NCBI RefSeq assembly: GCF_001514145.1 | Contig: NZ_KQ948668.1 | Span: forward strand, 62,001 to 126,000 | Direction of reading: 5' to 3' | From: Streptomyces canus | GTDB lineage: Bacteria > Actinomycetota > Actinomycetes > Streptomycetales > Streptomycetaceae | DNA: 64,000 nucleotides | Part shown: positions 30,917 through 39,991 of the stretch, in pieces | Layout: every line of letters starts with the position of its first letter | How positions within the stretch are numbered: the stretch's first letter is position 1 | Notes under the pieces: generated by a model | The model's database searches: none | What the model was told of the DNA's origin: nothing | The model's input: only the letters and a program-made list of their open reading frames with translations | Made by a program: the position numbers and the translations under genes

Positions 30917-33900
30917 ATGCACGACGAACGCCGCCGCATCGAGGAGCGCGTCCAGCGCGCCCACGACCAGCGCATCAAGCCCGCGGTCTACGCGGCCACC
31001 GTCCCCTTCGAGGTCGAGGCCTGGCAGGCGCCTGGCGAGCCGGTCTCCTTCGAGGAGGCCGCGGCCGCCCGCTACACGCCCTTCGCGATGGACACCCCGT
31101 GGGGCCCGCCCTGGGGCACCACCTGGTTCCGGATGCGCGGCCGGGTGCCCGCCGAGTGGGCCGGACGGCGCGTCGAGGCGGTCATCGACCTCGGCTTCGT
31201 CGGCGACTGGCCCGGCAACCAGGCCGAGGCCCTGGTCCACCTCGCCGACGGCCGCCCCCTGAAGGCCGTCAACCCGCTCAACCAGTACGTCCCCATCGCC
31301 AACCCGGCGAACGGCGGCGAGGAGATCGACTACCTGGTCGAGGCGGCCTCCAACCCGGACATCCTCAAGGACAACTTCTCGAAGATCACGCCGATGGGCG
31401 ACAAGCTCACGGCCGGGTCCGCGCCCCTCTACACCTTCCAGCGCGCCGACCTCGCCGTCCTCGACGAGGAGGTCTTCCACCTCGACCTGGACCTCCAGGT
31501 GCTGCGCGAGCTCATGGTCCACCTCGCCGAGCACGAGCCCCGCCGCCACGAGATCCTGCACGCCCTGGACCGGGCCATGGACGCCCTCGACCTGGACGAC
31601 GTCTCCGGCAGCGCGGCGGCGGTCCGCCAGGTCCTCGCACCCGTGCTCGCCAAGCCGGCCAACGCCAGCGCCCACACGGTCTCCGGTGTCGGCCACGCCC
31701 ACATCGACTCCGCCTGGCTCTGGCCCATCCGCGAGACCAAGCGCAAGACGTCCCGCACCTTCTCCAACGTCACCGCGCTCGCCGACGAGTACGACGACTT
31801 CATCTTCGCCTGCTCCCAGGCCCAGCAGTACGAATGGGTCCGCGACAACTACCCGCACGTCTGGGCCCGCATCCAGGAGTCCGTGAAGAAGGGCCAGTGG
31901 GCCCCGGTCGGCGGCATGTGGGTCGAGGCCGACGGCAACCTGCCCGGCGGCGAGGCCATCGCCCGCCAGCTCATCCACGGCAAGCGGTTCTTCATCGAGC
32001 ACTTCGGCGTCGAGACCAAGGGCGTCTGGCTGCCGGACTCCTTCGGCTACACCGCCGCCTACCCGCAGCTCGCCAAGCTGGCCGGCAACGACTGGTTCCT
32101 CACCCAGAAGATCTCCTGGAACCAGACCAACAAGTTCCCCCACCACACCTTCTGGTGGGAGGGCATCGACGGCACCCGGATCTTCACCCACTTCCCGCCG
32201 GTCGACACCTACAACGCCCGCTTCAGCGGCGAGGAGATGGACCGCGCGGTCCGCAACTACAACGAGAAGGGCGGCGGAACGCGCTCCCTGGCCCCCTTCG
32301 GCTGGGGCGACGGCGGCGGCGGCCCCACCCGCGAGATCATGGAGCGGGCCCGGCGCCTCGCCGACCTGGAGGGCTCGCCCAAGGTCGTCGTCGAGCACCC
32401 CGACGAGTTCTTCGCCAAGGCCCGCGAGGAGTACCCCGACGCCCCGGTCTGGGTCGGCGAGCTCTACCTCGAGCTGCACCGCGCCACCTACACCTCGCAG
32501 GCCCGCACCAAGCAAGGCAACCGGCGCTCCGAGCACCGGCTGCGCGAGGCCGAGCTGTGGGCGACGACGGCCGCGCTGCACGCGCCGGGCTACTCGTACC
32601 CGTACGAGAAGCTCGACCGCCTGTGGAAGACGGTCCTGCTCCACCAGTTCCACGACATCCTGCCGGGCTCCTCGATCGCCTGGGTGCACCGCGAGGCGGA
32701 GGCCGAATACGCCCGCGTGGCCGCCGAGCTGGAGACGCTGACCGCCGAGGCGGTGGCCGCGCTGGGCGCCGGTGGCACCCGCGTCTTCAACACCAGCCCG
32801 TTCGACCGCTCCGAGGTGGTGCGCACGGGTGATCAGGCTCTGGCGTACGTCGAGGTGCCCGCGAACGGCAGCGCGCCCCTGGCCGACGCCGAGCCCGCGC
32901 AGCCGGTCCGTGTCGCCGGTCGCGTCCTCGACAACGGGCTGGTGCGGGTGGAGGTGGCGGAGGACGGCACGCTGTCGTCCGTCCTCGATCTGCGGGCCGG
33001 CCGGGAGGTGCTGGGCGACAAGGGCAACCTGCTCCGCCTGCACACCGACCTCCCGAACTACTGGGACGCCTGGGACATCGACAAGCACTACAACAACCGG
33101 TACACCGATCTCCTGGAGCCCACGTCGGTCGAGGTCGTCTCCAAGGACCCGCTGCTGGGCGCGATCCGGGTGACGCGGTCCTTCGGCAAGGGCTCGACGA
33201 TCACCCAGACCATCACCCTGCGCGCCGGCAGCCCCCGGATCGACTTCGAGACCGAGATCGACTGGCACGAGGCCGAGAAGATCCTCAAGGCCGCCTTCCC
33301 GGTGGACGTCCGGGCCGCGCACTCCTCCGCGGAGATCCAGTTCGGCCACATCCAGCGGCCCACGCACACCAACACCAGCTGGGAGGCGGCCCGCTTCGAG
33401 GTCTCCGGCCACCGCTGGGTGCACGTCGGCGAACCGGGCTACGGCGTCGCCGTGCTGAACGACTCCACCTACGGCCACGACGTCTCCCGCACGGTCCGCG
33501 AGGACGGCGGTACGACGACCACGGTCCGGCTCAGCCTGGTCCGCGCCCCGCGCATCCCGGACCCGGAGGCCGATCAGGGCACGCACCGCTTCACCTACTC
33601 GCTGCTGCCCGGCGCGAGCATCGAGGACACCGTCGCCGAGGGCTACTCCCTCAACCTCCCGCTCCGGGTGGCGGACGCGGCTGGTACCCCCGAGCCGGTC
33701 GTCTCGGTCGACGGCGAGGGCGTGACCGTCGAAGCGGTCAAGCTCGCCGACGACGGGTCCGGTGACGTGGTGGTCCGGCTGTACGAGTCGGGCGGCGGTC
33801 GCGCCCGGGGCGTGCTGCGCACCGGCTTCCCGCTCGCCGGCGCCCAGGTCACCGACCTGCTGGAGCGCCCGCTGGAGGACGAGACGGCCGAGGTCACCGA

Positions 33901-33964
33901 CGGCGGCGTGGCGGTCTCGCTGCGGCCGTTCCAGGTGCTGACGCTCCGCCTGCGGAGGGGGTGA
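30917..33964 (+). CDS. GH38 alpha-mannosidase
   Basis: The 1,015-residue enzyme starts at ATG 30917 with GGAG upstream. An N-terminal beta domain is followed by the GH38 barrel with GVGHAHIDSAWLW (zinc ligands His260/His262 region, Asp264) and the nucleophile Asp374 in WLPDSFGYTAAYPQLAKLAG. Then come the three-helix bundle (FHDILPGSSIAWVHREAE) and the C-terminal beta-sandwiches. There is no signal peptide, so it trims alpha-linked mannose from imported oligosaccharides. The size is normal. It is followed after 4 bp by the fucosidase gene, forming a two-gene unit behind a LacI-type palindrome. Confidence 0.94.
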   Translation: MHDERRRIEERVQRAHDQRIKPAVYAATVPFEVEAWQAPGEPVSFEEAAAARYTPFAMDTPWGPPWGTTWFRMRGRVPAEWAGRRVEAVIDLGFVGDWPGNQAEALVHLADGRPLKAVNPLNQYVPIANPANGGEEIDYLVEAASNPDILKDNFSKITPMGDKLTAGSAPLYTFQRADLAVLDEEVFHLDLDLQVLRELMVHLAEHEPRRHEILHALDRAMDALDLDDVSGSAAAVRQVLAPVLAKPANASAHTVSGVGHAHIDSAWLWPIRETKRKTSRTFSNVTALADEYDDFIFACSQAQQYEWVRDNYPHVWARIQESVKKGQWAPVGGMWVEADGNLPGGEAIARQLIHGKRFFIEHFGVETKGVWLPDSFGYTAAYPQLAKLAGNDWFLTQKISWNQTNKFPHHTFWWEGIDGTRIFTHFPPVDTYNARFSGEEMDRAVRNYNEKGGGTRSLAPFGWGDGGGGPTREIMERARRLADLEGSPKVVVEHPDEFFAKAREEYPDAPVWVGELYLELHRATYTSQARTKQGNRRSEHRLREAELWATTAALHAPGYSYPYEKLDRLWKTVLLHQFHDILPGSSIAWVHREAEAEYARVAAELETLTAEAVAALGAGGTRVFNTSPFDRSEVVRTGDQALAYVEVPANGSAPLADAEPAQPVRVAGRVLDNGLVRVEVAEDGTLSSVLDLRAGREVLGDKGNLLRLHTDLPNYWDAWDIDKHYNNRYTDLLEPTSVEVVSKDPLLGAIRVTRSFGKGSTITQTITLRAGSPRIDFETEIDWHEAEKILKAAFPVDVRAAHSSAEIQFGHIQRPTHTNTSWEAARFEVSGHRWVHVGEPGYGVAVLNDSTYGHDVSRTVREDGGTTTTVRLSLVRAPRIPDPEADQGTHRFTYSLLPGASIEDTVAEGYSLNLPLRVADAAGTPEPVVSVDGEGVTVEAVKLADDGSGDVVVRLYESGGGRARGVLRTGFPLAGAQVTDLLERPLEDETAEVTDGGVAVSLRPFQVLTLRLRRG

Positions 33965-33968
33965 CCCC

Positions 33969-35219
33969 GTGTCCATGCAACCCTGGTTCACCGACGCCAA
34001 GTTGGGGATCTTCATCCATTGGGGCATCTACGCCGTCGACGGCGTCCAGGAGTCCTGGTCGTTCTACGACGACATCGTCCCGCACGACCAGTACATGTCC
34101 CAGCTGGAGCGTTTCACGGGGGCCGAGTACGACCCCCGTGAGTGGGCCGATCTGTTCGCCCGTGCCGGCGCCAGGTACGCCGTGCTGACGACCCGTCATC
34201 ATGACGGCGTGGCCCTGTGGGACACGGAGTACGGCGACCTGAACCTCGGCAAGGACTACGTCGGCCCCTACGCCGAGGCCCTGCGCGAACAGGGCCTCAA
34301 GGTGGGCTTCTACTACTCCCACTCCGACTGGAACCACCCCGACTACGCCTCCACGCGCAAGCCGGGCCGCCCGCCGGAGCAGGAGGACAACCGCTACTCC
34401 GAGGTCGCCGCCGAGGACGAGGACCTGGCGGCCTGGGAGCGGTTCATCGCCTACCGCGACGGCCAGATCCGGGAGCTCGCCTCCCGCTACCGGCCCGACC
34501 TGATGTGGTTCGACGGCGAGTGGGACCGCAGCGAGGAGCAGTGGCGCATCCCCGAACTCGCCGCGCTCATACGGTCGTACGTGCCGGACGTCGTCTTCAA
34601 CGCGCGCATGCTCAGCGAGGGCGACTACGCCACCCCCGAACAGGGCGCTCCCATCGAACCGCCCGACGGCCCCTGGGAGTTGTGCCTGACGATCAACGAC
34701 TCGTGGGGTTACCAGCACCACGATCACCACCACAAGTCGCTCGCCCAGCTGATCCGCTACTTCACCGAGACCATCGGCGGGGGCGGCAATCTGCTCCTCG
34801 ACGTCGGCCCGATGGAGGACGGCACCATCCCCGAGCCTCAGGTGGAACGCCTGGAGGGTCTGGGGGAGTGGATCCGCAAGCATTCCGAGGCCGTGTACGG
34901 GACCGTGCGCGGGCTGCCCGCCGGGCACCACTACGGACCCAGCACGCTCTCCGCGGACGGCCGGACGCTCTATCTCACCCTGTTCGACGTCCCGCGGGCC
35001 GAGATCGGGGTACGCGGCCTGGCCACACCGGTCCGCAAGGTCACCGTCCTCGGCACCGGTACCGAGCTGGCGCACCGGGTGGTCGGCGGACTGCACGAGG
35101 CGGTCGGGGTGCTGTGGATCGATCCGCCGAACGGGGCGGACCTCGATCCCTACGCCACGGTGCTGGCGGTCGAGCTGGACGGGGAACTGGAGCTGTACCG
35201 GGGGTCGGGCCGGTTCTGA
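33969..35219 (+). CDS. GH29 alpha-L-fucosidase
   Basis: The 416-residue protein starts at GTG 33969, 4 bp after the mannosidase stop, with GGAGGGG in the end of that gene. Family motifs are WFTDAKLGIFIHWGIYAV at residues 6-23, AVLTTRHHDGVALWDTEY at 71-88 and the nucleophile Asp182 in DLMWFDGEWD. There is no signal peptide. It would remove alpha-L-fucose from imported glycans, acting next to GH38 mannosidase and GH2 galactosidase. Together these are the activities needed for complex N-glycan-like or fucosylated hemicellulose side chains. Confidence 0.92.
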   Translation: MSMQPWFTDAKLGIFIHWGIYAVDGVQESWSFYDDIVPHDQYMSQLERFTGAEYDPREWADLFARAGARYAVLTTRHHDGVALWDTEYGDLNLGKDYVGPYAEALREQGLKVGFYYSHSDWNHPDYASTRKPGRPPEQEDNRYSEVAAEDEDLAAWERFIAYRDGQIRELASRYRPDLMWFDGEWDRSEEQWRIPELAALIRSYVPDVVFNARMLSEGDYATPEQGAPIEPPDGPWELCLTINDSWGYQHHDHHHKSLAQLIRYFTETIGGGGNLLLDVGPMEDGTIPEPQVERLEGLGEWIRKHSEAVYGTVRGLPAGHHYGPSTLSADGRTLYLTLFDVPRAEIGVRGLATPVRKVTVLGTGTELAHRVVGGLHEAVGVLWIDPPNGADLDPYATVLAVELDGELELYRGSGRF

Positions 35220-35261
35220 GGCTCCTCGCCCGAGGTCCCGTGAGGCGGGGGGCACCGGACC

Positions 35262-35284
35262 CCGGAATTGACCCATGATTCCGG
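35262..35284. repeat. Perfect inverted repeat between fucosidase and cupin genes
   Basis: CCGGAAT (35262-35268) and ATTCCGG (35278-35284) are perfect 7-bp arms around a 9-nt spacer. It lies 43 bp after the fucosidase stop and 51 bp before the cupin start. The arms are too AT-containing and the loop too wide for a typical Streptomyces terminator, so a regulator-binding site for the cupin promoter is at least as likely. Confidence 0.5.
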
Positions 35285-35321
35285 CCGGGAAATGCCCCCC
35301 GCCGCCGGTCGGTCGGGTCCG

Positions 35322-35327
35322 TAACGT
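35322..35327 (+). promoter_or_regulatory. -10 hexamer TAACGT, probable leaderless cupin promoter
   Basis: TAACGT is followed by 7 nt and then ATG 35335, with no ribosome site. This is the geometry of a leaderless transcript. No good -35 lies at 17-18 nt, so the promoter may need an activator. Confidence 0.45.
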
Positions 35328-35334
35328 CGTAGGC

Positions 35335-35856
35335 ATGACGACGACGAAGAAGAACGAGCCCGCGCCGGCCACGGACTTCCCCCCGGTCCTCACCCGTGCC
35401 GCCGACGCCGAGACGACCCGCGACCCCAGCAGCGTGATGACGCTCCTCGCGGACTCCGACCACACCGGCGGGCGGCTCACCGGCTACCGGTCGACCTTCG
35501 CCGAGGGCGCGGTCGGCGCGCCCGCGCACCTGCACACCAGGGCCGCCGAGATGTTCTTCGTGATCGACGGAGCGCTCCAGGTGCTGCTGGGCGAGGAGAT
35601 CACCGTCCTGGAGGCGGGCGACTTCCTCGTCGTGCCGCCGCACACCCCGCACGCCTTCGCCGCCGCGCCCGGCAGGACGGCCGACGTGCTGTTCGTCTTC
35701 ACGCCGGGCGCGGGCCGCTTCGACTACCTGCGGCTGCTCGGCCGGGTGATGCGCGGCGAGGCCGATCCGCAGGAGATCAAGGACTCCTCGGAGCGGTTCG
35801 ACAACCACTACGTCGACAGCCCGGTGTGGCGCGAGGCGCTCGCGGCGCGGGCCTGA
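35335..35856 (+). CDS. Cupin-fold protein
   Basis: The 173-residue protein starts at ATG 35335. The double-stranded beta-helix carries cupin motif 1 as APAHLHTRAAEMFFVIDGALQV (His-x-His plus Glu) and motif 2 as GDFLVVPPHTPHAF, so a metal site is probably intact. The tail after FVFTPGAG is helical. Single-domain cupins of this type serve as small oxygenases, isomerases or regulators' partners; the family does not settle which. It stands alone between the glycan locus and a convergent chitinase gene, 53 bp away. Confidence 0.85.
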   Translation: MTTTKKNEPAPATDFPPVLTRAADAETTRDPSSVMTLLADSDHTGGRLTGYRSTFAEGAVGAPAHLHTRAAEMFFVIDGALQVLLGEEITVLEAGDFLVVPPHTPHAFAAAPGRTADVLFVFTPGAGRFDYLRLLGRVMRGEADPQEIKDSSERFDNHYVDSPVWREALAARA

Positions 35857-35909
35857 GAGAAGGCGGGAGGTCCCCGACAGCCGCATGGCGCCGGGGACCT
35901 CCCGCGTCC

Positions 35910-37589
35910 TCAGCCGGTGAAGCCGGCCGTGATCGAGGTGAACTGCCAGTTGTTCTGGCTGATGCCGGAGCAGTTGCTCGTCACTCCGCCGCCCGGGCAC
36001 GGCCGGTCCCGGTTGACCGACCAGAACGCGAGCCGGGCGATGTGACGGGAGTTCGCCCAGTCACGGATCTGGGTCCAGATCGCCGTGCTGGTCAACTCCT
36101 GCTGATCACTGAGCCCGTTCATGCCGGAGATCCCCAGGTGGGCGTAGGCCGTGGCGTCGTCCCACCCGAAGGTCGACTTCAGCTTGGTCTTCAGCCCCTC
36201 CGCCGCGTTCACGGTGTTGCCGTACATGTCGCTGCCGCCGCCGAAGTCGAACGGCATGATCGTGAAGACGTCGATGTTCGCGTTCAGCGCCTTGGCCTGC
36301 TCGATCAGCCGGTTGCCCCAGTACGTCGGCCCGGTCGTCGAGGTGCCGAACGTGAGGATGGTCCTCAGACCCGGGTTGTTCGCCTTGACGATCTTCAGGG
36401 CGTTCAGGATCCGGTCCTGCACGGTCGCGTTCTCGAACTCGTCCGTGTTCTCGATGTCGACGTCGATGGCCTTGAGGCCGTACGCGTCGATCACCTTCTG
36501 GTAGGCACCGGCCAGCGCCTCGGGGGTCGAGCAGTTCGGACCGAGCTTGCTGCCGCTCCAGCCGCCGATCGACGGGACGATGTCGCCGCCCGCGGACCGG
36601 ATCGAGTTGATGACGGACTGGTCGTTGCCGCCGGTCAGCGGCCTGCTGCCGTCCCAGGCGGGGTTGCAGCCACCGGAGGAGAGGATGAAGGCCATCGTGT
36701 ACCACTTGATCCCGGTCGCGCTCATCACCGAGGTCGCGCTCGGCGGATCGCCCCAGCCGAGGTAGAGATAGGGGGCGGCCTGCTTGAACCCGGTCCCGCC
36801 ACCGCCGCCCGCGTCGGTCGTCACGGACACGGCGTTGGAGGCCGCCGAGACGTTTCCGGCCGCGTCCCGGGCCTTCACGGTGAAGGTGTAGGAGGTACTG
36901 GCGGCGAGGCCGCTCACGGTCGCGCCGGTGCCGGACACGCTCAGCACCTGGTTCGACCCGCTGTAGACGTCGTACGCCGTCACTCCGACGTTGTCGGAGG
37001 CGGCGTTCCACGCGAGGGACACGCTGGAGGAGGTCTTCCCGGTGGACCGCAGACTCCCGGGCGCGCTCGGCGACTGCGTGTCCGAGCCACCGCCCCCGCC
37101 GGGCCCGTCGAGGCTGATGTCGTCGGCGTAGTAGGTGCCCTGGGCGTACCAGCCGTGGACGTAGACGGTGGCGCTGGTCTGCGAGGCGCCGGTGGTGAAG
37201 CTGGTGGTGAGCTGGCTGTACGCCGAGGGGGACGAGGTCCAGGTGGAGGAACCGCCGTTCACGCCGAGGTAGACGTAGGAGCCGCGCACCCAGCCGCTGA
37301 GGCTGTAGGTGGTGTTCGGCTGGACGGCGACGGTCTGGCTGCACTGGGCGTTGTCGCTCGAACTCACCGCGCCCTGAAGGGACTTGGTGCCTCCGTGCAC
37401 GGGGGAGGAGACGACCGAACCGAGGTTGCCGGTGCAGGTCCAGGGGGAGAGATTCCCGGATTCGAAGCCGGGGTTGGTCAGGACGTTGGCCGCCTGAGCC
37501 GTGCCGGGCAGAGCGACGGCACCGACGAAAGCCAGTGCGGCGGTGCCGAGGAGCGCGAGAAGTCTGGAACGTCTGAGTGGGTTGCGCAC
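35910..37589 (-). CDS. Secreted GH18 chitinase with N-terminal carbohydrate-binding module and FnIII domain
   Basis: The 559-residue protein starts at GTG 37589 behind a GGGAG site. Residues 1-33 are a Sec signal (LLALLGTAALAFVGAVALPGTAQA). Residues 34-162 are a CBM (NVLTNPGFESGNLSPWTC..., CenC-like beta-sandwich), 172-258 an FnIII domain, and 270-559 a GH18 barrel with catalytic Asp376-x-Asp378-x-Glu380 in KAIDVDIENTDEF. The substrate is chitin outside the cell. Regulation is unusually readable: a TTGACA -35 with two dre-like repeats lies at 37656-37708, as in other Streptomyces chitinase promoters controlled by DasR and the chi repeats. Confidence 0.93.
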   Translation of the reverse strand: MRNPLRRSRLLALLGTAALAFVGAVALPGTAQAANVLTNPGFESGNLSPWTCTGNLGSVVSSPVHGGTKSLQGAVSSSDNAQCSQTVAVQPNTTYSLSGWVRGSYVYLGVNGGSSTWTSSPSAYSQLTTSFTTGASQTSATVYVHGWYAQGTYYADDISLDGPGGGGGSDTQSPSAPGSLRSTGKTSSSVSLAWNAASDNVGVTAYDVYSGSNQVLSVSGTGATVSGLAASTSYTFTVKARDAAGNVSAASNAVSVTTDAGGGGGTGFKQAAPYLYLGWGDPPSATSVMSATGIKWYTMAFILSSGGCNPAWDGSRPLTGGNDQSVINSIRSAGGDIVPSIGGWSGSKLGPNCSTPEALAGAYQKVIDAYGLKAIDVDIENTDEFENATVQDRILNALKIVKANNPGLRTILTFGTSTTGPTYWGNRLIEQAKALNANIDVFTIMPFDFGGGSDMYGNTVNAAEGLKTKLKSTFGWDDATAYAHLGISGMNGLSDQQELTSTAIWTQIRDWANSRHIARLAFWSVNRDRPCPGGGVTSNCSGISQNNWQFTSITAGFTG

Positions 37590-37652
37590 GCGATCTCCCT
37601 GAAGATATGGGGGTGTTCGGGAGTGCAGAGAAGTGCAAGGGGGTGCGCAACC

Positions 37653-37708
37653 AAGTTGGTATGGACCAATCCGCCTGTCAAGATGAGCGGCGGGGATTGG
37701 TCCATACC
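37653..37708 (-). promoter_or_regulatory. Chitinase promoter with dre/chi-type repeats
   Basis: On the minus strand a consensus TTGACA (complement of 37676-37681) is followed after 17 nt by CAACTT (complement of 37653-37658). GGTATGGACCAAT at 37658-37670 lies in the spacer, and its exact inverted copy ATTGGTCCATACC at 37696-37708 lies just upstream of the -35. TGGTATGGACCA matches the DasR dre core TGGTCTAGACCA at 10 of 12 positions, and the other copy at 9 of 12. Streptomyces chitinase genes carry similar 12-bp repeats. Confidence 0.65.
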
Positions 37709-37743
37709 GGTCGAGGGGAGCTGCCCAGGGGGCGGGGAACTAC

Positions 37744-38865
37744 CTAGAGCGGCAGGGCCTGAGCCGTTTCCACCGCAGGTGCAGGCGCGGGAACGGAAGG
37801 CAACAACGGCTCGACCTCCTCGACCCGCTGATGAGGCACCGACACCGGCCGCAGCTGCCTGAGCCCCGACACCACCGTGTAGTCCTGCCCCAGGAACGGC
37901 GGCTCGATCACCCCGGTGTCCTCACCGAGCGCCAACTGCACAGCGGCCCAAGGCACGTTGACCCCGCACAGGGAGAGCTGGTGCAGCCCACCCGCAGGCC
38001 GCGTGTTGACGTCCATGAGCACGGGACGGTCACCGAACATCCGGAACTGGATGTTGGACAGATAGTGCAGCCCGAACCCCTCGGCGATCAGCCGTGCCGG
38101 TTCCAGCCACTGCTCGTGCTGGGTGAACCCGCGCCGCCGCCCGTTCTTCGTGCGGCCGATCGCCAGCCGCACCCGGTTGTCGGTCCCGGTGAGCGTGTCC
38201 ACCGACACCTCCGGCTGCTCGAGACGCGGCATGACCAGCCAGTCCACCTGCTCGTCGGCCTGCTCGAGCGCCTCGACGACCGTGTCGAGCGACACGTACG
38301 GACTGGGGAACCCGTTGAGCTGCGCGAGCGAGAAGGGCGCGCGCGTGATGACCCGGAAGCCCACCCCGCCCGCACCGGACGCGGGCTTGAAGCAGGCCTT
38401 GTGGCCGTCGGCCTCCAGTTCCTCCACGGCCGCGACCAGCTCGTCCGCGGTCCGCACCCGCCACCACGGCGGCACCGGAACACCGACGGCCTGGACCGCC
38501 TCGTAGGCGACGACCTTGTCGTGGAAGACGGCGACGGCCTCCGGCGGCGGTGCGAGCAGCGCCGTACCGATCGCGGCGAAGTCGGCGCGGTGGGCGACGA
38601 TCGCCGCCTGGTGCAGCCGGGGCACGAACACGTCGATGCCCCGCCGCTGGCACTGGTCGAGGGCGAACTCGACGTAGCCGGCCGGTGACAGCCCCTCCGG
38701 CTCCAGCTCGGCGGTGTCCGCGGCGGCCAGCACGGGCGAGTCGGCGTCTCCGTGCGTCGCATGGATCTCGACGGCTCTGGCGCTGGGATTTCGCCGCAGC
38801 TGATCCATGAAGAACACGTTCTCCGCGTACGTGCGGTTGAGCCAGACGCGTACGCGAGAGAGCAT
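37744..38865 (-). CDS. ATP-grasp domain protein of unknown substrate
   Basis: The 373-residue protein starts at ATG 38865 (MLSRVRVWLNRTYAENVF). The N-terminal part is a pre-ATP-grasp fold with FFMDQLRRNP and a segment listing IHATHGD. The ATP-grasp core shows HDKVVAYEAVQAVGVPVPPWW, CFKPASGAGGVGFRVI and MDVNTRPAGGLHQLSLCGVNVPW, the last with the Asp/Asn metal ligands. It resembles carbamoyl-phosphate-synthase-like ligases that join a carboxylate to an amine or thiol. The final 25 residues are Pro/Ala rich. It is divergent from the metallophosphoesterase/PPTase pair; no partner gene names the substrate. Confidence 0.82.
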   Translation of the reverse strand: MLSRVRVWLNRTYAENVFFMDQLRRNPSARAVEIHATHGDADSPVLAAADTAELEPEGLSPAGYVEFALDQCQRRGIDVFVPRLHQAAIVAHRADFAAIGTALLAPPPEAVAVFHDKVVAYEAVQAVGVPVPPWWRVRTADELVAAVEELEADGHKACFKPASGAGGVGFRVITRAPFSLAQLNGFPSPYVSLDTVVEALEQADEQVDWLVMPRLEQPEVSVDTLTGTDNRVRLAIGRTKNGRRRGFTQHEQWLEPARLIAEGFGLHYLSNIQFRMFGDRPVLMDVNTRPAGGLHQLSLCGVNVPWAAVQLALGEDTGVIEPPFLGQDYTVVSGLRQLRPVSVPHQRVEEVEPLLPSVPAPAPAVETAQALPL

Positions 38866-39130
38866 GCAGGCCGCCTTTCGGGTTTGCGGGCAGGGCGAAG
38901 CAGGCCCGTGCCCGGGCAGGGTGGTTGGAGGGTCACCAAACAGCCCCTTGCGAAGGGGAAGTTTCAGAGCGGTGGTGGTGGGGCGATCATACGGCTTTCC
39001 AGGGGGCACGCGTGCAACACCCGTGTTACGGAATTCCCGATCATGAAGCCCCGGCGCCCCGGGCCACTCTTGTACCAGGAAAACAAATGTGTTCTCGTGG
39101 TTCCACCCGGGTGCTCGGAAGGGGCGAGAG
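38866..39130. other. Divergent intergenic region (ATP-grasp / metallophosphoesterase)
   Basis: No gene is present. A TATGAT hexamer on the minus strand (complement of 38986-38991) is a good -10 for the ATP-grasp gene; TTGCAC about 20 nt upstream is a poor -35 distance. AACACCCGTGTT at 39016-39027 is a short inverted repeat that could be an operator. For the rightward gene only the ribosome site GGAAGG at 39118-39123 is clear. Confidence 0.35.
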
Positions 39131-39991
39131 GTGACGTCTACGGCCGGTGGTGCGGCCCAGCTGCTGGCCGTCAGTGACCTGCACATCGGCTATCCCGAGA
39201 ACCGCTCCCTCGTCGAGCGGATGCGCCCCGACACCGACGACGACTGGCTCCTGGTGGCCGGTGACGTCGCCGAGACCGTCGCCGACGTCCGCTGGGCCCT
39301 CGAGACCCTCGCCGGCCGCTTCCGCCAGGTCGTCTGGGCCCCCGGCAACCACGAACTGTGGACCCATCCGAAGGACACCGTCACCCTGCGCGGGGCCGCC
39401 CGCTACGAGCACCTCGTCCAGATGTGCCGGGAACTCGGCGTCCTCACCCCCGAGGACCCCTATCCCGTCTGGGACGGCCCCGGCGGCCCCGTCGCCGTGG
39501 CCCCGCTGTTCCTGCTCTACGACTACTCCTTCCTGCCGGCCGGCTGCACCACCAAGGAGCAGGGCCTCACGTACGCGCACGGCACCGGCATCGTCTGCAA
39601 CGACGAGTTCCTGCTGCACCCCGATCCCTACCCGTCCCGCGAGGCCTGGTGCCGGGCCAGGGTCGCCGAGACCGAGCGCAGGCTCGCCGTGCTCCCCGAC
39701 GACCTGCCCACGGTCCTGATCAATCACTACCCGCTGGACCGGCACCCGACGGACGTCCTGTGGTACCCCGAGTTCGCGATGTGGTGCGGCACCACGCTGA
39801 CCGCCGACTGGCACCGCAGGTTCCGCGTGGAGACCATGGTCTACGGCCATCTGCACATCCCGCGGACCACCTGGCACGAGGGCGTCCGCTTCGAGGAGGT
39901 GTCGGTGGGCTATCCGCGGGAGTGGCGCAAGCGGCCGGAGCCGCCCGGACGGCTGCGCCGGATCGTGCCGGGGGAGGTCGGCGCACGGTGA
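39131..39991 (+). CDS. Cytosolic metallophosphoesterase, coupled to PPTase
   Basis: The GTG start at 39131 has GGAAGG 7 nt upstream and gives 286 residues. Calcineurin-type motifs are complete: AVSDLHIGYP, LVAGDVAET, VWAPGNHELW, LINHYPLD and YGHLHIPRT. Lack of a signal peptide places it in the cytosol. Its stop overlaps the start of an Sfp-type phosphopantetheinyl transferase by GTGA, so the two are made together. That pairing recurs, from memory, at the pptA locus of Streptomyces. A role in CoA or phosphopantetheine handling is attractive but unproven. Confidence 0.88.
   Translation: MTSTAGGAAQLLAVSDLHIGYPENRSLVERMRPDTDDDWLLVAGDVAETVADVRWALETLAGRFRQVVWAPGNHELWTHPKDTVTLRGAARYEHLVQMCRELGVLTPEDPYPVWDGPGGPVAVAPLFLLYDYSFLPAGCTTKEQGLTYAHGTGIVCNDEFLLHPDPYPSREAWCRARVAETERRLAVLPDDLPTVLINHYPLDRHPTDVLWYPEFAMWCGTTLTADWHRRFRVETMVYGHLHIPRTTWHEGVRFEEVSVGYPREWRKRPEPPGRLRRIVPGEVGAR

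Noticed and set aside
30833..34027. A 1,064-codon open frame on the minus strand
   Set aside because: Complementary to the well-supported GH38 gene; no domain motifs and strongly biased composition.
38866..39130. Possible riboswitch or small RNA in the 265-bp divergent gap
   Set aside because: No recognisable conserved RNA core or terminator series was seen; only weak promoter-like motifs.
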